Numbered from the stretch's first letter, positions 21,744 to 34,363 are shown. The stretch is DNA of 64,000 nucleotides from Datisca glomerata (GCA_003255025.1 QANY01003934.1:806001-870000); one strand, 5' to 3'. Notes: generated by a model from the sequence alone, not told the origin. Program-made: numbers and translations.

Positions 21744-23117
21744 TTCAAGAAGGTGTCGGTTTTTGCGTTCTGAGACACCATTTTGTTGTGGGGTGTGGAT
21801 ACAGGTGGTTTGATGTCGTATACCGTTTTGTTTAAAGAACTCAAAAAAGGTGTTGTTAGTATATTCGGTTCCATTGTCAGACCTAAAGATTTTTATGGTT
21901 GTTTCAAATTGAGTTTCAACTAAATTGTTGAACTCTTGAAAATGACTAAAGACTTTATTTTTTTATTTCAAAAGATATAACCATATGGTGCGAGAGAAAT
22001 CATCAATAAATGCAACAAAATATTTGAATTTATTATATGAATCAACTGGGGCGGGTCCCCAAACATCAGAATGCATTAATTCAAAACATCGTTTTGTCGT
22101 ACTACTAGATAATGGAAATGGTAACCTGGTTTGTTTTGAGAGTTTGCAGACTGAGCAACTGTTAGAGTTTAAATTACAACCAAGTAATTTGTTTAGGATT
22201 TTGTCAGAGGGATGACCAAATCTCCAATGTAATATTTTGTCTTTTTGTACTGTACTGGAGGTGGAAATGCATGTTTTGTTGGTATCTTCTAAGTAGTACA
22301 GACCGTTTCTAAATTTTCCTTCACCAATCTTCCTCCCGGTGACTCGATCCTGAAAAATTACTTTGTCAGGTGAAAAAGTAACATTGCAGTTTAAATCTTT
22401 GGTCATTTTACTGACGGATAGGAGATTGGAGTTAAAATTGGGTAGGAAAAGTACGTTGTTAATGGTTTTTTTGAAGAGTGTGGTGGACCCTATGTCAAAA
22501 ATTGGAACTTTATTTCCATTGGTTACCGTCACTTGTTGTGATTTTTCTAATTTAGTGAGACTGTGTAGATTTTTTGTGTTATGAGTCATGTGGTCAGAGA
22601 CACCAGAGTCTATTATCCAGTGTTCTAAGTAATGACAAAAAATTGCAGATTTAGAAAAATAATTGACAGTATTGCAAATGAATGAACTTGAGGTATTGCG
22701 TAAGAATTCTCTGAATTGTTTGAGTAGTGTTGCCATCTGTGCGTTGTTGTCTGTGTGCAGGTCTGCTCTAACGGATCCAGATCTGTCCATTTCTTCCATT
22801 CGGTCGGGTCGGTACCCATTACCCGAACCGGGTCCGTCTGTCATGTGTGCTCTGCGGTCTAGGTCGGGTCGTGACCCGTGACCCGCTCCACTGAAACCCT
22901 CGGTATAAAAAGGAAATGTTTTCGCGGAGCCCCCTCGCCCGTCACTCTTCGCGCAGCTCCCTCGCTCGTTCTGGAAATTTCTTTGGTTCTGCCGGAGATG
23001 AGGGTGCAGGTTCCAGTACCGGTCTTGGGTGTTGTGCCCTTCCTTTCGGAAGTGGTTGCATTTCACCGGCTCGCCTGGCTGTCCGTGGTGCCTTCCCCCT
23101 TCCTTAGGGTTAGGTTT
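21744..23117 (-). pseudogene. Copia B nucleocapsid, protease and integrase, one internal stop
   Basis: In the same frame as the downstream RT. It starts after the TGA at 23120-23118 and runs through a degenerate zinc knuckle (CNHFRKEGHNTQDRYW, where the second and fourth Cys are lost), the protease motif WIIDSGVSDHM near 22615-22590 (DSG kept), the pre-integrase zinc domain (HWRFGH...CSVC) and the integrase core with HSDVWGP, FIDDFSR and, past the stop, a DNGTEY motif near 21860. The TAA at 21965-21963 falls after LYLLK in the middle of the integrase core, separating its catalytic residues, so integrase should not be made whole. Confidence 0.9.
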
Positions 23118-23801
23118 TCAGAGGGAGCCGCGAGTCGCCATGGCTAGTGCCTTCGCCTTGTCATCTCTGGTACTCATTACTCGTCGCCTGGTTTCTTCTC
23201 TTTGAATCATGGCTGAGACCGTGGCAAAAGTTGACTTCTCTGTCGACATCAAGATCTGAGGTCGGAATGCTTCGTAGCTTGAGTCGAGAGCCGTCAAGAA
23301 ATGGAAAACCATATCCTGCTCAGCCCGCTCTTGGAGGTCCTTCAGGTCAGTGGTCATCGGTCTCAGGGTTTCAAGTTCTTTGAACTTAGATGTTAAAAAC
23401 CCGGTTAACTCCGGTACTGATCTGTCCCCCTGTTTTACTTGGGAGATCTCTAATTTAAGTTCAAAGACTTGCGCGAAATTATTTTGTTCACAATAGTTGC
23501 TCGGGATTTCTTCCCAGAGTTCCTGTCGTGTTTCACAAAAACAAAACATTTCACTAAGTTTTGGGTTTATTGAATTAGTTATCTAGGTCATTACCTGGCT
23601 GTCCATGATGTCCCATTCCTCTGAGTTTCGGTCTGATCTTGGCTTACTGCCGTCCACGAAACCCAGTCTGCCTCTTCCTTTCAAGCTCACCCGAGCCGCT
23701 CTGGCCCACGGTATGTAGTTGTGGCCAATGAGTAGGATGAAGGTCAGTCTGGGATTGGTGTCATGGTGGTGAAGCTGGCCGGAGGTTGATGGTTCTGCCA
23801 T
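23118..23801 (-). pseudogene. Copia B gag, one internal stop
   Basis: It starts at ATG 23801, 20 nt after the primer-binding site. The N-terminal segment matches plant copia gag (IGHNYIPWARAARVSLKGRGRLGFVDG). A TAG at 23585-23583 interrupts it; the frame continues with the capsid region (ELTGFLTSKFKELETL; DMVFHFLTALDSSYEAFRPQIL) until a TGA at 23120-23118, before the zinc knuckle. Both stops are single-codon lesions in an otherwise open frame. Confidence 0.9.
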
Positions 23802-23820
23802 ATGTGTTGGTTCTCAGAAT

Positions 23821-23836
23821 CACTGCTTTGATACCA
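23821..23836 (-). other. Copia B primer-binding site
   Basis: TGGTATCAAAGCAGTG follows the 5' LTR directly on the element strand. It matches the plant copia site complementary to the 3' end of initiator methionine tRNA. Confidence 0.95.
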
Positions 23837-24145
23837 TGTTGAAATGATGAATCTTTTGGTTCTGATCTTAAAAAGAAAAATGATGAGCCTTTTGGTTCTG
23901 ATTTCTTATTCAAAGAATGCTGCCTGTTTACAATGAGGAATGATGTATATATACAAATAATTCTAACGGTTGCCTATGAACTCCTATGATTTTCAACGGA
24001 TGCCTACTTGAAGCCTGAAATCATTTTTTACCAGAATGGTTAGATACCCACTGTGTTTGGTGAAAGTCTCTGTTCTACTTCTCTCTTTTGCTTATGATGA
24101 AGATTTACTTCTGAGCCTGCAGCTTTTACTTCTCTTTCTTCAACA
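23837..24145 (-). repeat. Copia B 5' LTR (309 bp)
   Basis: On the element strand it begins TGTTGAAGAAAG and ends CATTTCAACA. Its promoter-like part includes TATATATAC near 23945-23955. Flanked by GTTGG at 24146-24150. Confidence 0.95.
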
Positions 24146-24596
24146 GTTGGTGTGCAAATGAATTATATATATATAGACACACATACATATATGTCGGGAA
24201 TACAAGTCTCTCCTTTTACCATGTGATATTATTTATTGACTCTTATTGCACCACATCAATGATATAGTGTGTGGATATATATGAGGCTAAGGCGGGATAT
24301 GCTTTTTTGGGTAAACATTTCGCTTATTAATTCATGAAATTCCTTGATCTTTCTTCATAAATATCAAGATTAAACATTATAATTTTAAATTAAAATATTA
24401 TCGACACTATCAACTTTTTGGACAATATTGTCTAAATTATTTTTAGAAAATCCTTAATTGTGCTCTACGTATAAAATAATAAAATATTTTAAACTACATA
24501 TTCATTACTTTGAATAACTATTTAGTAACATTTTACATTATTTGATTTTTATATTACTTTTTATATTATTATTTGTTAGATTCTATTAAATTTTTA

Positions 24597-24815
24597 GAGT
24601 TAATATTATAATACCTAATGAACTTTCACTTAAAATCAATTTACTCTCCTAAATTTCAATTCCTTCCTTATTGGTACCTAAGTTAAAAAATCTCTCATCT
24701 GTCCAAAATTTAATGATAACGGAGTTAAAAAATGCAGTCTTTTATAAAAAAAAATACCCTTGTTACTTTTAGGGGTAAATTGGGTCAAAGTTTAGGGATA
24801 TTAGGATAAATACCC
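24597..24815. mobile_element. Foldback MITE-like element, copy 1 (219 bp)
   Basis: The left end (GAGTTAATATTATAATACC...AAAATCAATTTACTC) pairs imperfectly over about 50 nt with the reverse complement of the right end (GGGTATTTATCCTAATATCCC...CAATTTACCCC). Related in sequence and size to 26130-26355. Confidence 0.55.
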
Positions 24816-26129
24816 AAATATATATAAACATATTAATTCAAAGTTTTATTTTACAACACACCAATTTCATACTTCTTCTATAATTTATTTCTATTATAAC
24901 TTTCTTTAAAATTAATATTTTCTAAAGGTATTTTTCACTGTTTAATCCATTATCAAAATATATTTATATTTGTTTTATACCATCACGACATCACCTCAAA
25001 GTTTAATAAAGCAAATTCCATTTTAGTGAAGAATTTATTTTTACACTATATACATATACAATTTCAAGACTCATAAATTACATACATACTCTAAATTTGA
25101 GACTATAGGGAATATGTTTATTTATTTTGTCACAATCAATTTATTTCATTTACACATGCAATGCACACCTTTTAAATTATCAATTAGAAGGCCAAATCGA
25201 GCCAATCTATGGGCATCATCAATCTCTAATTACAGAACTTGGTCACATTGATGGAGATGCAGTCGCCTCGTGTACTTTTTACACTTTGTTAAAATATACC
25301 CTGACTCTAAAAAACTTCTAATTTAGACCGAAATCTTGAATAAGCTCAAAGAAATCATATTCAATAATAGAGACGGTAAGGTCCAGGTTTAACGCCAACA
25401 ATAGTTCTACACGCAAAGCTAATGCCTTGGTAATCAGAGCTGAAAGAAACTCCTAAAATGCTTCATAAATGCACTAACTACATTGCCAAAATGATATCAA
25501 ATAAGGCCCCAGCTTCACATCCACCCATACTAGTCACTCCGTCCTCATTCGTTTAAAACATCATTCGGGATGGCTAACCCAAATTTGTGAGTCTTAACAG
25601 GAAAAAAATATTGATTGACCAATAGTCCTCAATTTGAATTTTATAAGACAAGATTAACCTTTTATTTTGTTTAATTATTTATTAAAATTTAATAATATAT
25701 TTGATTATTTTTTACATTAACATTTTAATGACCTAAGATAAGTTCATGATTTTAATAGTTTTGTCTTTAATACATAACCAAACAATAAATCCAATGTAAA
25801 ATTTTTATATCATAAATACAAATTTATTGTTATTCGTGAACTACTCATTAATTTAAGGAAGATGAAATACTTTAAATTGATATATTATGTTAAGAAAGAT
25901 TTAAATAGTTAAAAAGTTTTATGAAATATTTTCATTTGCCCCTTTTGTTCATTTGCTTTTTTGTCCATGCTATATGAATTATATATTAATATTATCATTT
26001 CATTTCTTCTTGCAAAGAGAGGTGAAGAGATGTTTAAAACACTACACATTTCTATATTAATTTTAGTTTATTTGAAATTTGATATTTGTACAAATTATTT
26101 TCTCATCATATTTTTCTTTAAATTTATTT

Positions 26130-26355
26130 GGGTTAACATCTTAATACTTTCCTAAACTTTAATCTAAAATCAATTTACTCCCTAACAGGGAAGGTTTTAA
26201 GATAAATTTTAATACCGTTATCATGGAATTTTGGACGGAGGTAGGTTTTTTGGTTGACTGGGAAAATTTTATGTACCAAATAGGAAAGAAGTTGAAGTTT
26301 AAGGGGGTTAAATTAATTTTGAGCCAAAGTCACGGGAGCTTTGTAATATGAACTC
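26130..26355. mobile_element. Foldback MITE-like element, copy 2 (226 bp)
   Basis: The left end GGGTTAACATCTTAATACTT pairs with the reverse complement of the right end, GAGTTCATATTACAAAGCTC, and pairing continues inward. AAATTTAT occurs just outside both ends (26120-26127 and 26356-26363), compatible with an 8- to 9-bp target duplication as in Mutator-like MITEs. No coding capacity. Confidence 0.55.
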
Positions 26356-28120
26356 AAATTTATATTTAATGTAACCCGTTGTATAACTTGAATTTTTTAA
26401 GATACATAAAATATATGAAATGAAAATAATATGCATGAAGAAAACATAAAAATAAGTCAATATGAATTTATTGGTAAAATATACAATTAAGAAAAAGAGA
26501 GTTTTGAAATAACTATATATATTTGGACTAATTATAATATGTTTTAATGAATTCTAGAAAAACTTTCAATAATTAAACCATTTCGTTTTGCACATATCTA
26601 TCTATTCGTATGTTTAGTACTTATTTTAATTTTTGAGACATTACTTTAATTAAATTTATATTATTTAGTTTATCAGGTAACACACATTTTTTGAACTAGT
26701 ATATATAAAATAATTTAATATCTCATATAACTAATTAACTAATAGATATGAAAAGTTTTGAGAAATAGGGAAAAAATTGGAAAGATGTTGGAGAAATGAG
26801 AAATGACAAGACTTATAACCTACAAGAGAAAAATATCAAAACATTTTAGTTTTTCCATTATCTATTACTATTTTCCTAAGAAATATAAGATTTATAAGAA
26901 TGCATTGTCACATTCTACAATGCACGTACTCACAATTCAATCCTTAAAATGGGACATGCTTATATATTTTTCCCACTAGCACGTCTTTGGCTCAAGGACT
27001 ATATTGAAATGAAATGAATGTATAAAGAATAGATTAAGGAAATTTTGGGAAGTCAGAAATATAAGGATTAAATTGAAAAGTGAGTATAAAAGCATAGAAA
27101 ACATAAAGACTGTACTGTGTTTACTTTTTTTTATACAGTTTTTTGGTTAATCTAAAAAATAATCAACAATCTTGGATTTAGGTGGTAGTATCTAAATTTC
27201 CTATAATTTAATGCGGGAAGAACGAGAAGATATAAGTTTATTTATATTCAACTGTTCATTCACCAATGTTATGAATATGAGACGAACCCATTATTTTTTT
27301 ATAGATAGATACATACACACCAGATAAATGAGAAAGCAACACAAGACTGAGGATTAGTATCCGATCTCCAAAGGTCTAAAGTAGGCACATGTCTGATTAT
27401 ATTCAACTCTTTCTCCACCATGTTGACAATGTAGAAATAACCTATTATTTTTTTTGTAGACAGACACACGAGACTAAACAGGAAGAGAACTCCAAAATGG
27501 GCCTAAACTCTAGGAGAGCTTTTACAACTTTTCTAAAAACATGCCACACATCGCTTTGAATTGACAATATATTTACTATTTAACATAAATCATATCTAAA
27601 ATATAAGTTAGCAAAGTAAATATATATACGTGAATGTGTGATCATACAATGAAAATATAAATCATCACAATACAACATAACATAGTTATTTTCTCATGTA
27701 CTTAGATACTTCACTCGATTCTTTTTTTCAATAGTTTCAAATGTTACAAGGTTAGAGAATTCTTTTAACTTTAAATTCATTAGTTGTGCTTTACTAATAG
27801 GAAATTGTTGTTCATTACATCCATATTATTAATTTGCATTTCTATTGTTTAAATTAACTTTAATTTAAAGTTATTTTTTTTTCTAATAAATTTGTTGAAT
27901 TTGAAATATAGACCAACAATCAAAACGTACAGTGTCTCGTTCTCTTTTTGTTGTTAATAATTGGGAGATTAAAACTTTAAAATTAGAGACATTATACTTT
28001 GAGGAGAAGTATAGTTATCAGTTAAACTAGTTCACTTGGGTCTAGACCCTCTGGGCTGTAGAGGAAGATAATATATTTTTGTGTTATTTATTTCATTACA
28101 TGATTTTTAATTGTAAAAAT

Positions 28121-28162
28121 ATGCCCATGCCCATGCCCATGACCATGCCCATGCCCATGCCC
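28121..28162. repeat. (ATGCCC)7 microsatellite
   Basis: Seven hexamer units; the fourth is ATGACC. It is not a telomeric repeat. Confidence 0.95.
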
Positions 28163-28869
28163 AATTTAGTCCTTTTCAAAATTTTAACGAAGAATAATAA
28201 ATCTAGAATGTTGAAATAAAATTTGAAGGCCAAATCTGAAATAAATTTAATGCTTGTAATTTAATGTTTTTTTTCTCTCTCTTTTTAAATGTCTATCTTT
28301 CTTTTGTGAGCAAGTGAATTGTTTTAATAAATTGAGATATTTGTTATATTCTCTTCTTAATACCTTTTTTAAAGAATTAATCACAACATAATGTAATGGC
28401 TTTTGGGGAACAAAAGCAACCTTTTGAATCTAAGCCAATTGGGAAGTCCTCAGCCTTTTGCTTTATTTTTCTTTAACTTATAAGAAAAGATTTTAGAAAA
28501 TTAATAAATTGAATATTTAAAATATAAGGGTATACCAACTTAAAGTAAAGTATGAGCCACGAGGAAGAATGGCTCATGGTGGAATTTTGGGCTAAATAAT
28601 AATGATATCTTACCTTATGTGGTCAAGGGTTAGAACTCATTACCGGTTTATTTTGAAGCTAAAATGCAATTAGCTTAATTAAGTTTATTAGTTAATTGAC
28701 TGTAGAGATTATGTGTAGCAGTGTACTTTCACTAATTTTCTATATATTAAATTTCAATCTTTCTGATTTTGAAATAAACACATATATATTCAATTTCTAG
28801 TCGTGTAATAAATAAATATCGTCTCATTTGTATTGGCGTTTAAAATTAAGGAGCAAATGCAATTAAAAC

Positions 28870-30031
28870 CGTAGAGGTAACACCGCCTCTAAGTGAAGGG
28901 GCAAGAAACTTTTAGCATTGGGCTTGTTTGATAGCCCGTACTGTACAGTATTAAAAGTAAGACAATACTATTTTAGTACTATCCGACGTTTGGCAAAAAT
29001 ATGAAGCCCGTACTAATTAATACGGTGAGACTTTTTAGTCCCACCCACATGGGATAATTTAGTCCCCTCCTTTTAGGGGGACTACACCGGACTAAAAAAA
29101 TAAAGCTGTTTTTTAATTTATATCTTAAAAAATTATTATTAAAATGATTATTTTTATTAAAATGAGTTTTTTTTAATTTATATCTTACACGAACTTCATT
29201 CACTAACAAAAATAATTTATGAATTTTTGAAATATACAAATTTAGTTATTTATGACTTAATTTTATCAATTTTCAAAGTCATTTACTATCTTTTTCTTCC
29301 ATTTTTCTGAATTTTTAGAACCTCTCAATTATATAAGTGCTTCAGTAATTATTTATATATTTTAAATGACTTATTTAATATATTAAAAATTCACTGAATT
29401 TTTTTCTAATTTAAATGTTTATAACTATAAATTATCACTATCTTAAAGTTTACGGGTACAACTAAATTTACATTTTTAGTCAAAAAAATTTACGGTGATA
29501 GCATGAATTAGATAATTTATTTTATAGTTGAAAATGTAAAATAACATGTTAGTGAATTTCAAATAGACTTTTACGGATCAAATCATGACAAACAATTTTA
29601 CAATCTAGTACTATAACGTGTCAAACATTGTATAAGTGTTACAGTTTTCTAACTAATACATCACCAAACACTGGACAATATTATTTAATCCAGTACAATA
29701 CAATACAGTACAGTCTGAGAGATTTAGTACAATATTATCCAGTATTATCCTGACTGCCAAATGAGCCCTTAGAAGCCTATAAATAGGACCTTTGGTCCTT
29801 TATATGTTGTGTCCAAGTGTGTGACAAAAAATAAGTGTGTGTTCAAAGAGTTCTAAAGAAGTAATATAGTAAGTGTGGGTTAGGGTGTTAGTAGTGTAGT
29901 GTGTTTTTTTATCGTCTAAAGAGAGTCTATAAGTCTTGATTGTTATAAAACCAACTAGTGCTTGGTGTGATTGTTTTTTGTCATAATAAAAGTAATTACA
30001 TTATTTTCACCACGTGTCATTTTGTCCAACA
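28870..30031 (+). repeat. Copia C 5' LTR, interrupted by a MITE-like insertion
   Basis: The outer part 28870-28925 and inner part 29769-30031 match the 3' LTR (38101-38510). The first bases are CGTAGAGG where the 3' LTR has TGTAGAGG. It ends TTTTGTCCAACA. About 65 bp of the LTR are missing at the insertion site. TATAAATA near 29778-29785 is the probable promoter. Confidence 0.85.
28920..29768. mobile_element. 849-bp MITE-like element inside the copia C LTR
   Basis: The ends GGGCTTGTTTGATAGCCC and CTGCCAAATGAGCCC form imperfect terminal inverted repeats, and weaker pairing (ACTGTAC, CGTTTGGCAAA versus CACTGG/TTTGGTG) continues for about 80 nt. The end sequence resembles PIF/Harbinger (Tourist-like) MITEs. 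A clear 3-bp TTA duplication is not seen, and the left GGGCTT could also belong to the LTR, so the superfamily is uncertain. No transposase frame. Confidence 0.5.
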
Positions 30032-30033
30032 AT

Positions 30034-30048
30034 TGGTATCAAAGCAGG
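30034..30048 (+). other. Copia C primer-binding site
   Basis: TGGTATCAAAGCAGG starts two bases after the 5' LTR end and matches the initiator-methionine tRNA type site. Confidence 0.9.
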
Positions 30049-30176
30049 TCAATTTTGGCCGTGTCTTAATTACGAGGTTCATTTTGAGAATCGGTTGTTG
30101 AGCTTCTTGCATATATCATGTGCGGTTTAGTACTGTGGAGCTTGTTTTTGGAAATCAATCTTGCTTGAGTTTATCC

Positions 30177-32397
30177 ATGAGTGACCTTCAAGAGGTCAGT
30201 GAAATTAAGAAGGTGAACACACAAAATTACAGCACGTGGTCGATGTATATAAAGTCATATCTCCAAGGCCAAGGCGTGTGGGAGATTGGGAGTGGTAGTG
30301 ATACTGTACCACCAGAAGATCCTGCAACTCTAAAAAATGGAATATAAGAGTTGGCAAGACAATGTTTACCATCAGGACCACAATTGAGGAAGAAATGTTG
30401 GAGCATATCAAACAAGCAAACACACCCAAGGACACGTGGGACACCTTTGCTGCGTTGTTCTCGAAGAAGAATGATGCCAACTTATGGAGAATGAGCTTCT
30501 CTCAATAACACAACGCGACATGACGATAAGCCAATATTTTACTAAGGAAAAGTCTCTATCTCGTGAAATCTTTGCATTAGACTCTTGTGCTATCATATCT
30601 AATTCTAGAATTGGAAGAATAATCATTCATGGATTGAGGCAAAAGTATAGAAGTTTTATTACTGCTATAAAAGGTTGGTCAACCCAATCATCTCTTGTGA
30701 AGTTAGAAATTACTAGCTGATCAGGAAGCGTTAGCTAAGCAAATTTCTGTCGCCTCATCTAAGAATGAGGATGAAGCACTCTTTAGCAATAATAGCAAAT
30801 GGCGGCCCATAAAAAACTACTCACAGAAGAATGAAGAAAGACAATGACCAAGATAGTCGACACCGAAGTTCTCAACAAAGGGGAGCACAGAAGGAAGACA
30901 ACATGAGTGGTCAACTTCGACAACATAAAATATTTGATGGAAAATGCTATAATTGTAGAAATAAGGGCCATAAGGCTAAAGACTACTGGTCGAAGAAGAA
31001 AATAGCAGAGAGCAATGCAGTCATGTCAAGTGCCAGATGGATAAGCGACTGAGAATGGGACAATGAAGTCTCTTTCGCTGTAGAAGAAGAAGTAGCTCTA
31101 ACAAGTACTATTCTGGCTCGATCGACTACTATAACGATTGGAGAGTTGACTTTAGACACTCAAATTATATGACATGAGATAAAGAGAAGTTACAAAACAT
31201 GATCAAGTATAAAAGAGGTCACGTGGTAGTCACAACTAACCACTCAAGATTATTGATCGCCCATATCGGTAAAACAATAATTGTGCCACGATTTAGTTCA
31301 GACAAAGTAACAAAAAAGATGTCTATCATGTACCTGGAATGAAGAAAAATCTGCTCTCAGTGATGCAACTTACGGATTCAAGTGACCGTATTGTATTCGG
31401 TCCCTACGATGTTAAGGTATATAGAGACCTTAAGATCTTTGAACACCAATGATGGAGGGACAACGTATAGAGTCAGTCTACATAATGTCAGAAGAATCAA
31501 CTTATGTGAACAAGACTCTGAAGAATGAAACAACAGATTATGGCATGCAAGGTTAGGACATGTGAGTTATCATAAACTCAAGGTAATGATGAATAAGTCT
31601 ATGTTGAAAGGTCTTCCTCAACTCGATGTTAGAGCAGAAACTGTTTGTGCCGATTGTCAATACGATAAGGTGCATCATTTACCGTATGAAGACTCAAAGT
31701 TTTGTGCCAAGGCACCATTGGAGCTGGTCTATTCTAATGTAGTTGGGCGAGTTAAACAACCACCAATAAGGGGGATGCGGTACATGGTTACATTCATTAA
31801 TGACTTCTCATGGTACGTGTGGGTCTTCTTTATGAAAGAAAAACCTAAAACGTTCTCAAAGTTTAAGGGATTTCAAGAAATGGCAGAAGGAGAAATCGGT
31901 AAGAAGCTTTAATTCCTGCAAATGGAAAATGGTGGTGAATACACATCAGACAAATTTTCACAGTACCGACGAGAATGCACATAAGCCACCAATATACATG
32001 CACAAATCACCACAACTGAATGGAGTAGTTGAGAGAAAGAATCATCACCTAACATAGACTTATCGAAGAATGCTACATGAAAAGAATGTGCCAGGAAGAT
32101 TTTGGGCAAAAGGTACGAGGACAACTATTCATGTGATAAACAGACTTCCCCAACCAAAGTTAGGATTTGCTTCACCCTTTTAGAAATTGTGGGGTTGTAA
32201 GCCTGTAGTTAGCCACTTTCACTTCTTTGGCTGTGTGTGCTACGTGTTCATGCCAAGTCACCTACGTAGAAAGTTTGATAAAAAGGCAATATGGTGTATC
32301 TTTGTAGGATAAAATAGTCGATAGAATGGGTTGAAATGTTGTGACCCTACAAGTGGAAAGTGTTATACGTCAAGGAATGTGGTGTTCGATGAAGCTT
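30177..32397 (+). pseudogene. Copia C unit 1: gag, protease, integrase (complete set, broken)
   Basis: ATG 30177 opens gag (MSDLQEVSEIKKVNTQNYSTW...), open to 30345 and then shifted. The capsid region continues at 30484-30720 (ISQYFTKEKSLSREI; IIIHGLRQKYRSFITAI). The zinc knuckle CYNCRNKGHKAKDYW at about 30945-30990 has Tyr in place of the last Cys. The protease motif region near 31150 is decayed (LTLDTQ). Integrase is readable at 31550-32390: pre-integrase zinc domain, [10 protein letters not shown] (second catalytic region changed from FIDD), and the C-terminal RNVVFDEAW, where the frame passes straight into gag of unit 2. Stops and frameshifts throughout. Confidence 0.9.
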
Positions 32398-34363
32398 GGG
32401 ACACCTTTACTGTGGTGTTCTTGAAGAAGAATGATGCAAGGTTGCAACTTATGAAGAGCGGGTTTCTCTCAATAACACAAACGACATGACGATAAGCCAA
32501 TATTTTACTAAGGTAAAGTCTTTCTCGTGAAATCTTTGCATTACAGTCTTCTGCTGGAATATCTAATTCTAGAATTGAAAAAAATAATCATTCATAGATT
32601 GAGGCAAGAGTATAGAACTTTTATTACTGCTATACAAGGTTGATCAACTGAACCATCTCTTGTGGAGTTAGAAAATTTGTTATGTGATTAAGAAATGTTA
32701 GCTAAGAAAATTTTTGTAGCCTCATCTAAGAATGAGGATGAAGCACTCTTTAGCAATAATAGCAAATGTTGGTCGATAAAAAATACTCACTGAAGAATGA
32801 AGAAAGATGGTGACCAAGATAGTCGACACGGAAGTCCTTAACAAAGGGGAGCGCAGAAGAAAGACAACGTGAGTGGTCAACTTCGACAACATAGATTATT
32901 TGATGGAAGATGCTATAATTGTAGAAAGAATGGCCATAAGGCTAAAGATTGCTGCTTGAATAAGAAAATAGCAGAGTGAAATGTAGTCAACTCAAGTGTT
33001 AGATGGAAGAGCAATGGAGAATGGACAATGAATCCTCTTTCGCTGTAGAAGAAGAAGTAGCTCTAACAGCTACTCTTCCTGGCTCGATCGAAAAACTACA
33101 ACGATTGTATAGTCGACACTAGATGCTCAAATCATATGATATGAGACAAAGAGAAGTTATAAAACATGATCAAGTATAAAAGAGGTCGCGTGGTAGTCAC
33201 AACTAGCAACTGAAGATTGCCGATCGCCCATATTGGTAAAACAATAATCATGCCACAATTTAGTTCAGACAAACTAACACTCCAGGATGTCTATCATGTA
33301 CATGTAATGAAGAAAAATCTACTGTCAGTGATGCAGCTTACGGATTCAGGTAACCACGTTGTATTCGTCCCCATGATGTTAAGGAATATAAATACCTTAA
33401 GATCTTTGGAACACCAATGATGGGGGATGACGTTTAGAGTTAGTCTACGCAAAATCAGAAGAATCATCTTATGTGAACAGAACTCAGAAGAACAAAACAA
33501 CATATTTGTGGCATGCATGGTTAGGACATGTGAGTTATCACAAACTCAAGGTAATAATGATGAAGTCTATGTTGAAGGTCTTTCTCAACTCGATGTTAGC
33601 ACAGAAACTATCTGTGCCGATTGTCAATATGGTAAGTCGCATCAATTACCGTATGAAGACTCAAAGTTTTGAGCCAAGGCACTTTTGGAGCTAATCCATT
33701 CTAATGTATTTGGGCGAGTGAAACAACCACCAATCAGCGTGATGCGGTACATGGTTACATTCATTGATCACTTATCATGGTACGTGTGGGTCTTCTTTAT
33801 GAAAGAAAAACCTAAAACATTCTCAAAGTTTAAGGAATTTAAAGAAATGGCAGAAGGAGAAGTCGACAAGAAGATTCAATGCCTACAAATGGAAAATGGT
33901 GGTGAATACACATTAGACAAATTTTCACAGTACCGGTGAGAATGCACATATGCCACCAATATACATGTACAAATCACAACAACAGAATGTGGTAGCTGAG
34001 ATGAAGAATCATCACCTAGCATAGACTTGTCGAAGAATGCGACATGTAAAGAATGTGCCAAGAAGAATTTGGGCAGAATGTCTGGGGACAACTGCTAATG
34101 TGATAAACAGACTACCCCAACCAAAGTTAGGGTTTGCTTCACCTTCTAAGAAACTATGGGGTTGTAAGCCTATAGTTAGCCACTTTCATTTATTTGGTTG
34201 TGTGCTACGTGTTCGTGCCAAGTCATCTACGTAGCAAGATTGATAAAAAAAGGCAATATGGTGTATCTTTGTAGGATACAATAGCCAATAAAAAGGGTGG
34301 AAGTTTTGTGACCCTACAAGTGGAAAGTGTTATAGTCAAGGAATGTGATGTTCGATGAAACAT
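32398..34363 (+). pseudogene. Copia C unit 2: gag (from capsid), protease, integrase
   Basis: The unit starts at the word GGGACACCTTT, homologous to 30438 inside gag of unit 1, so the gag N-terminus is absent. It repeats in the same order the capsid helices (near 32480-32690), the knuckle region (CYNCRKNGHKAKDCC at about 32920, all four zinc ligands present), the decayed protease, and integrase ([10 protein letters not shown] at 33757). It ends with the integrase C-terminus (GKCY...FDET) and joins unit 3 at WDNFAALFSKKN. 1966 bp; diverged from its neighbours by scattered substitutions and small indels. Confidence 0.9.

Larger units (their letters stand above)
19227..24145 (-). mobile_element. 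Copia B: nearly intact Ty1/copia retrotransposon, 4919 bp
   Basis: This is a complete element on the minus strand: 5' LTR (24145-23837), primer-binding site, gag-pol, polypurine tract, 3' LTR (19536-19227), and GTTGG duplications on both sides. The LTRs are 309 and 310 bp and differ by about 18 substitutions and one 1-bp gap counted by eye (roughly 94% identity). All coding domains are in one frame from 23801 to 19431, interrupted by three stop codons and no frameshift. Confidence 0.95.
24151..28869. other. AT-rich intergenic DNA with small repeats, no gene recognised
   Basis: Only short frames without domains (25127-25321, 25961-26155). Two foldback MITE-like elements (24597-24815, 26130-26355) and one hexanucleotide repeat lie inside. 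The words TATTTTTTTATAGATAGA and TATTTTTTTTGTAGACAGA (27290 and 27445) mark a weak local duplication of about 150 bp. Confidence 0.45.

Noticed and set aside
22878..23147. Plus-strand frames opposite copia B gag-pol
   Set aside because: Antisense shadows of the copia B coding region, without domains.
23821..23836. tRNA-like sequence near LTRs
   Set aside because: It is the 16-nt primer-binding site complementary to a tRNA end; no cloverleaf is present.
28121..28162. Telomere-like or interstitial telomeric repeat
   Set aside because: The unit is ATGCCC, not TTTAGGG or a known variant.
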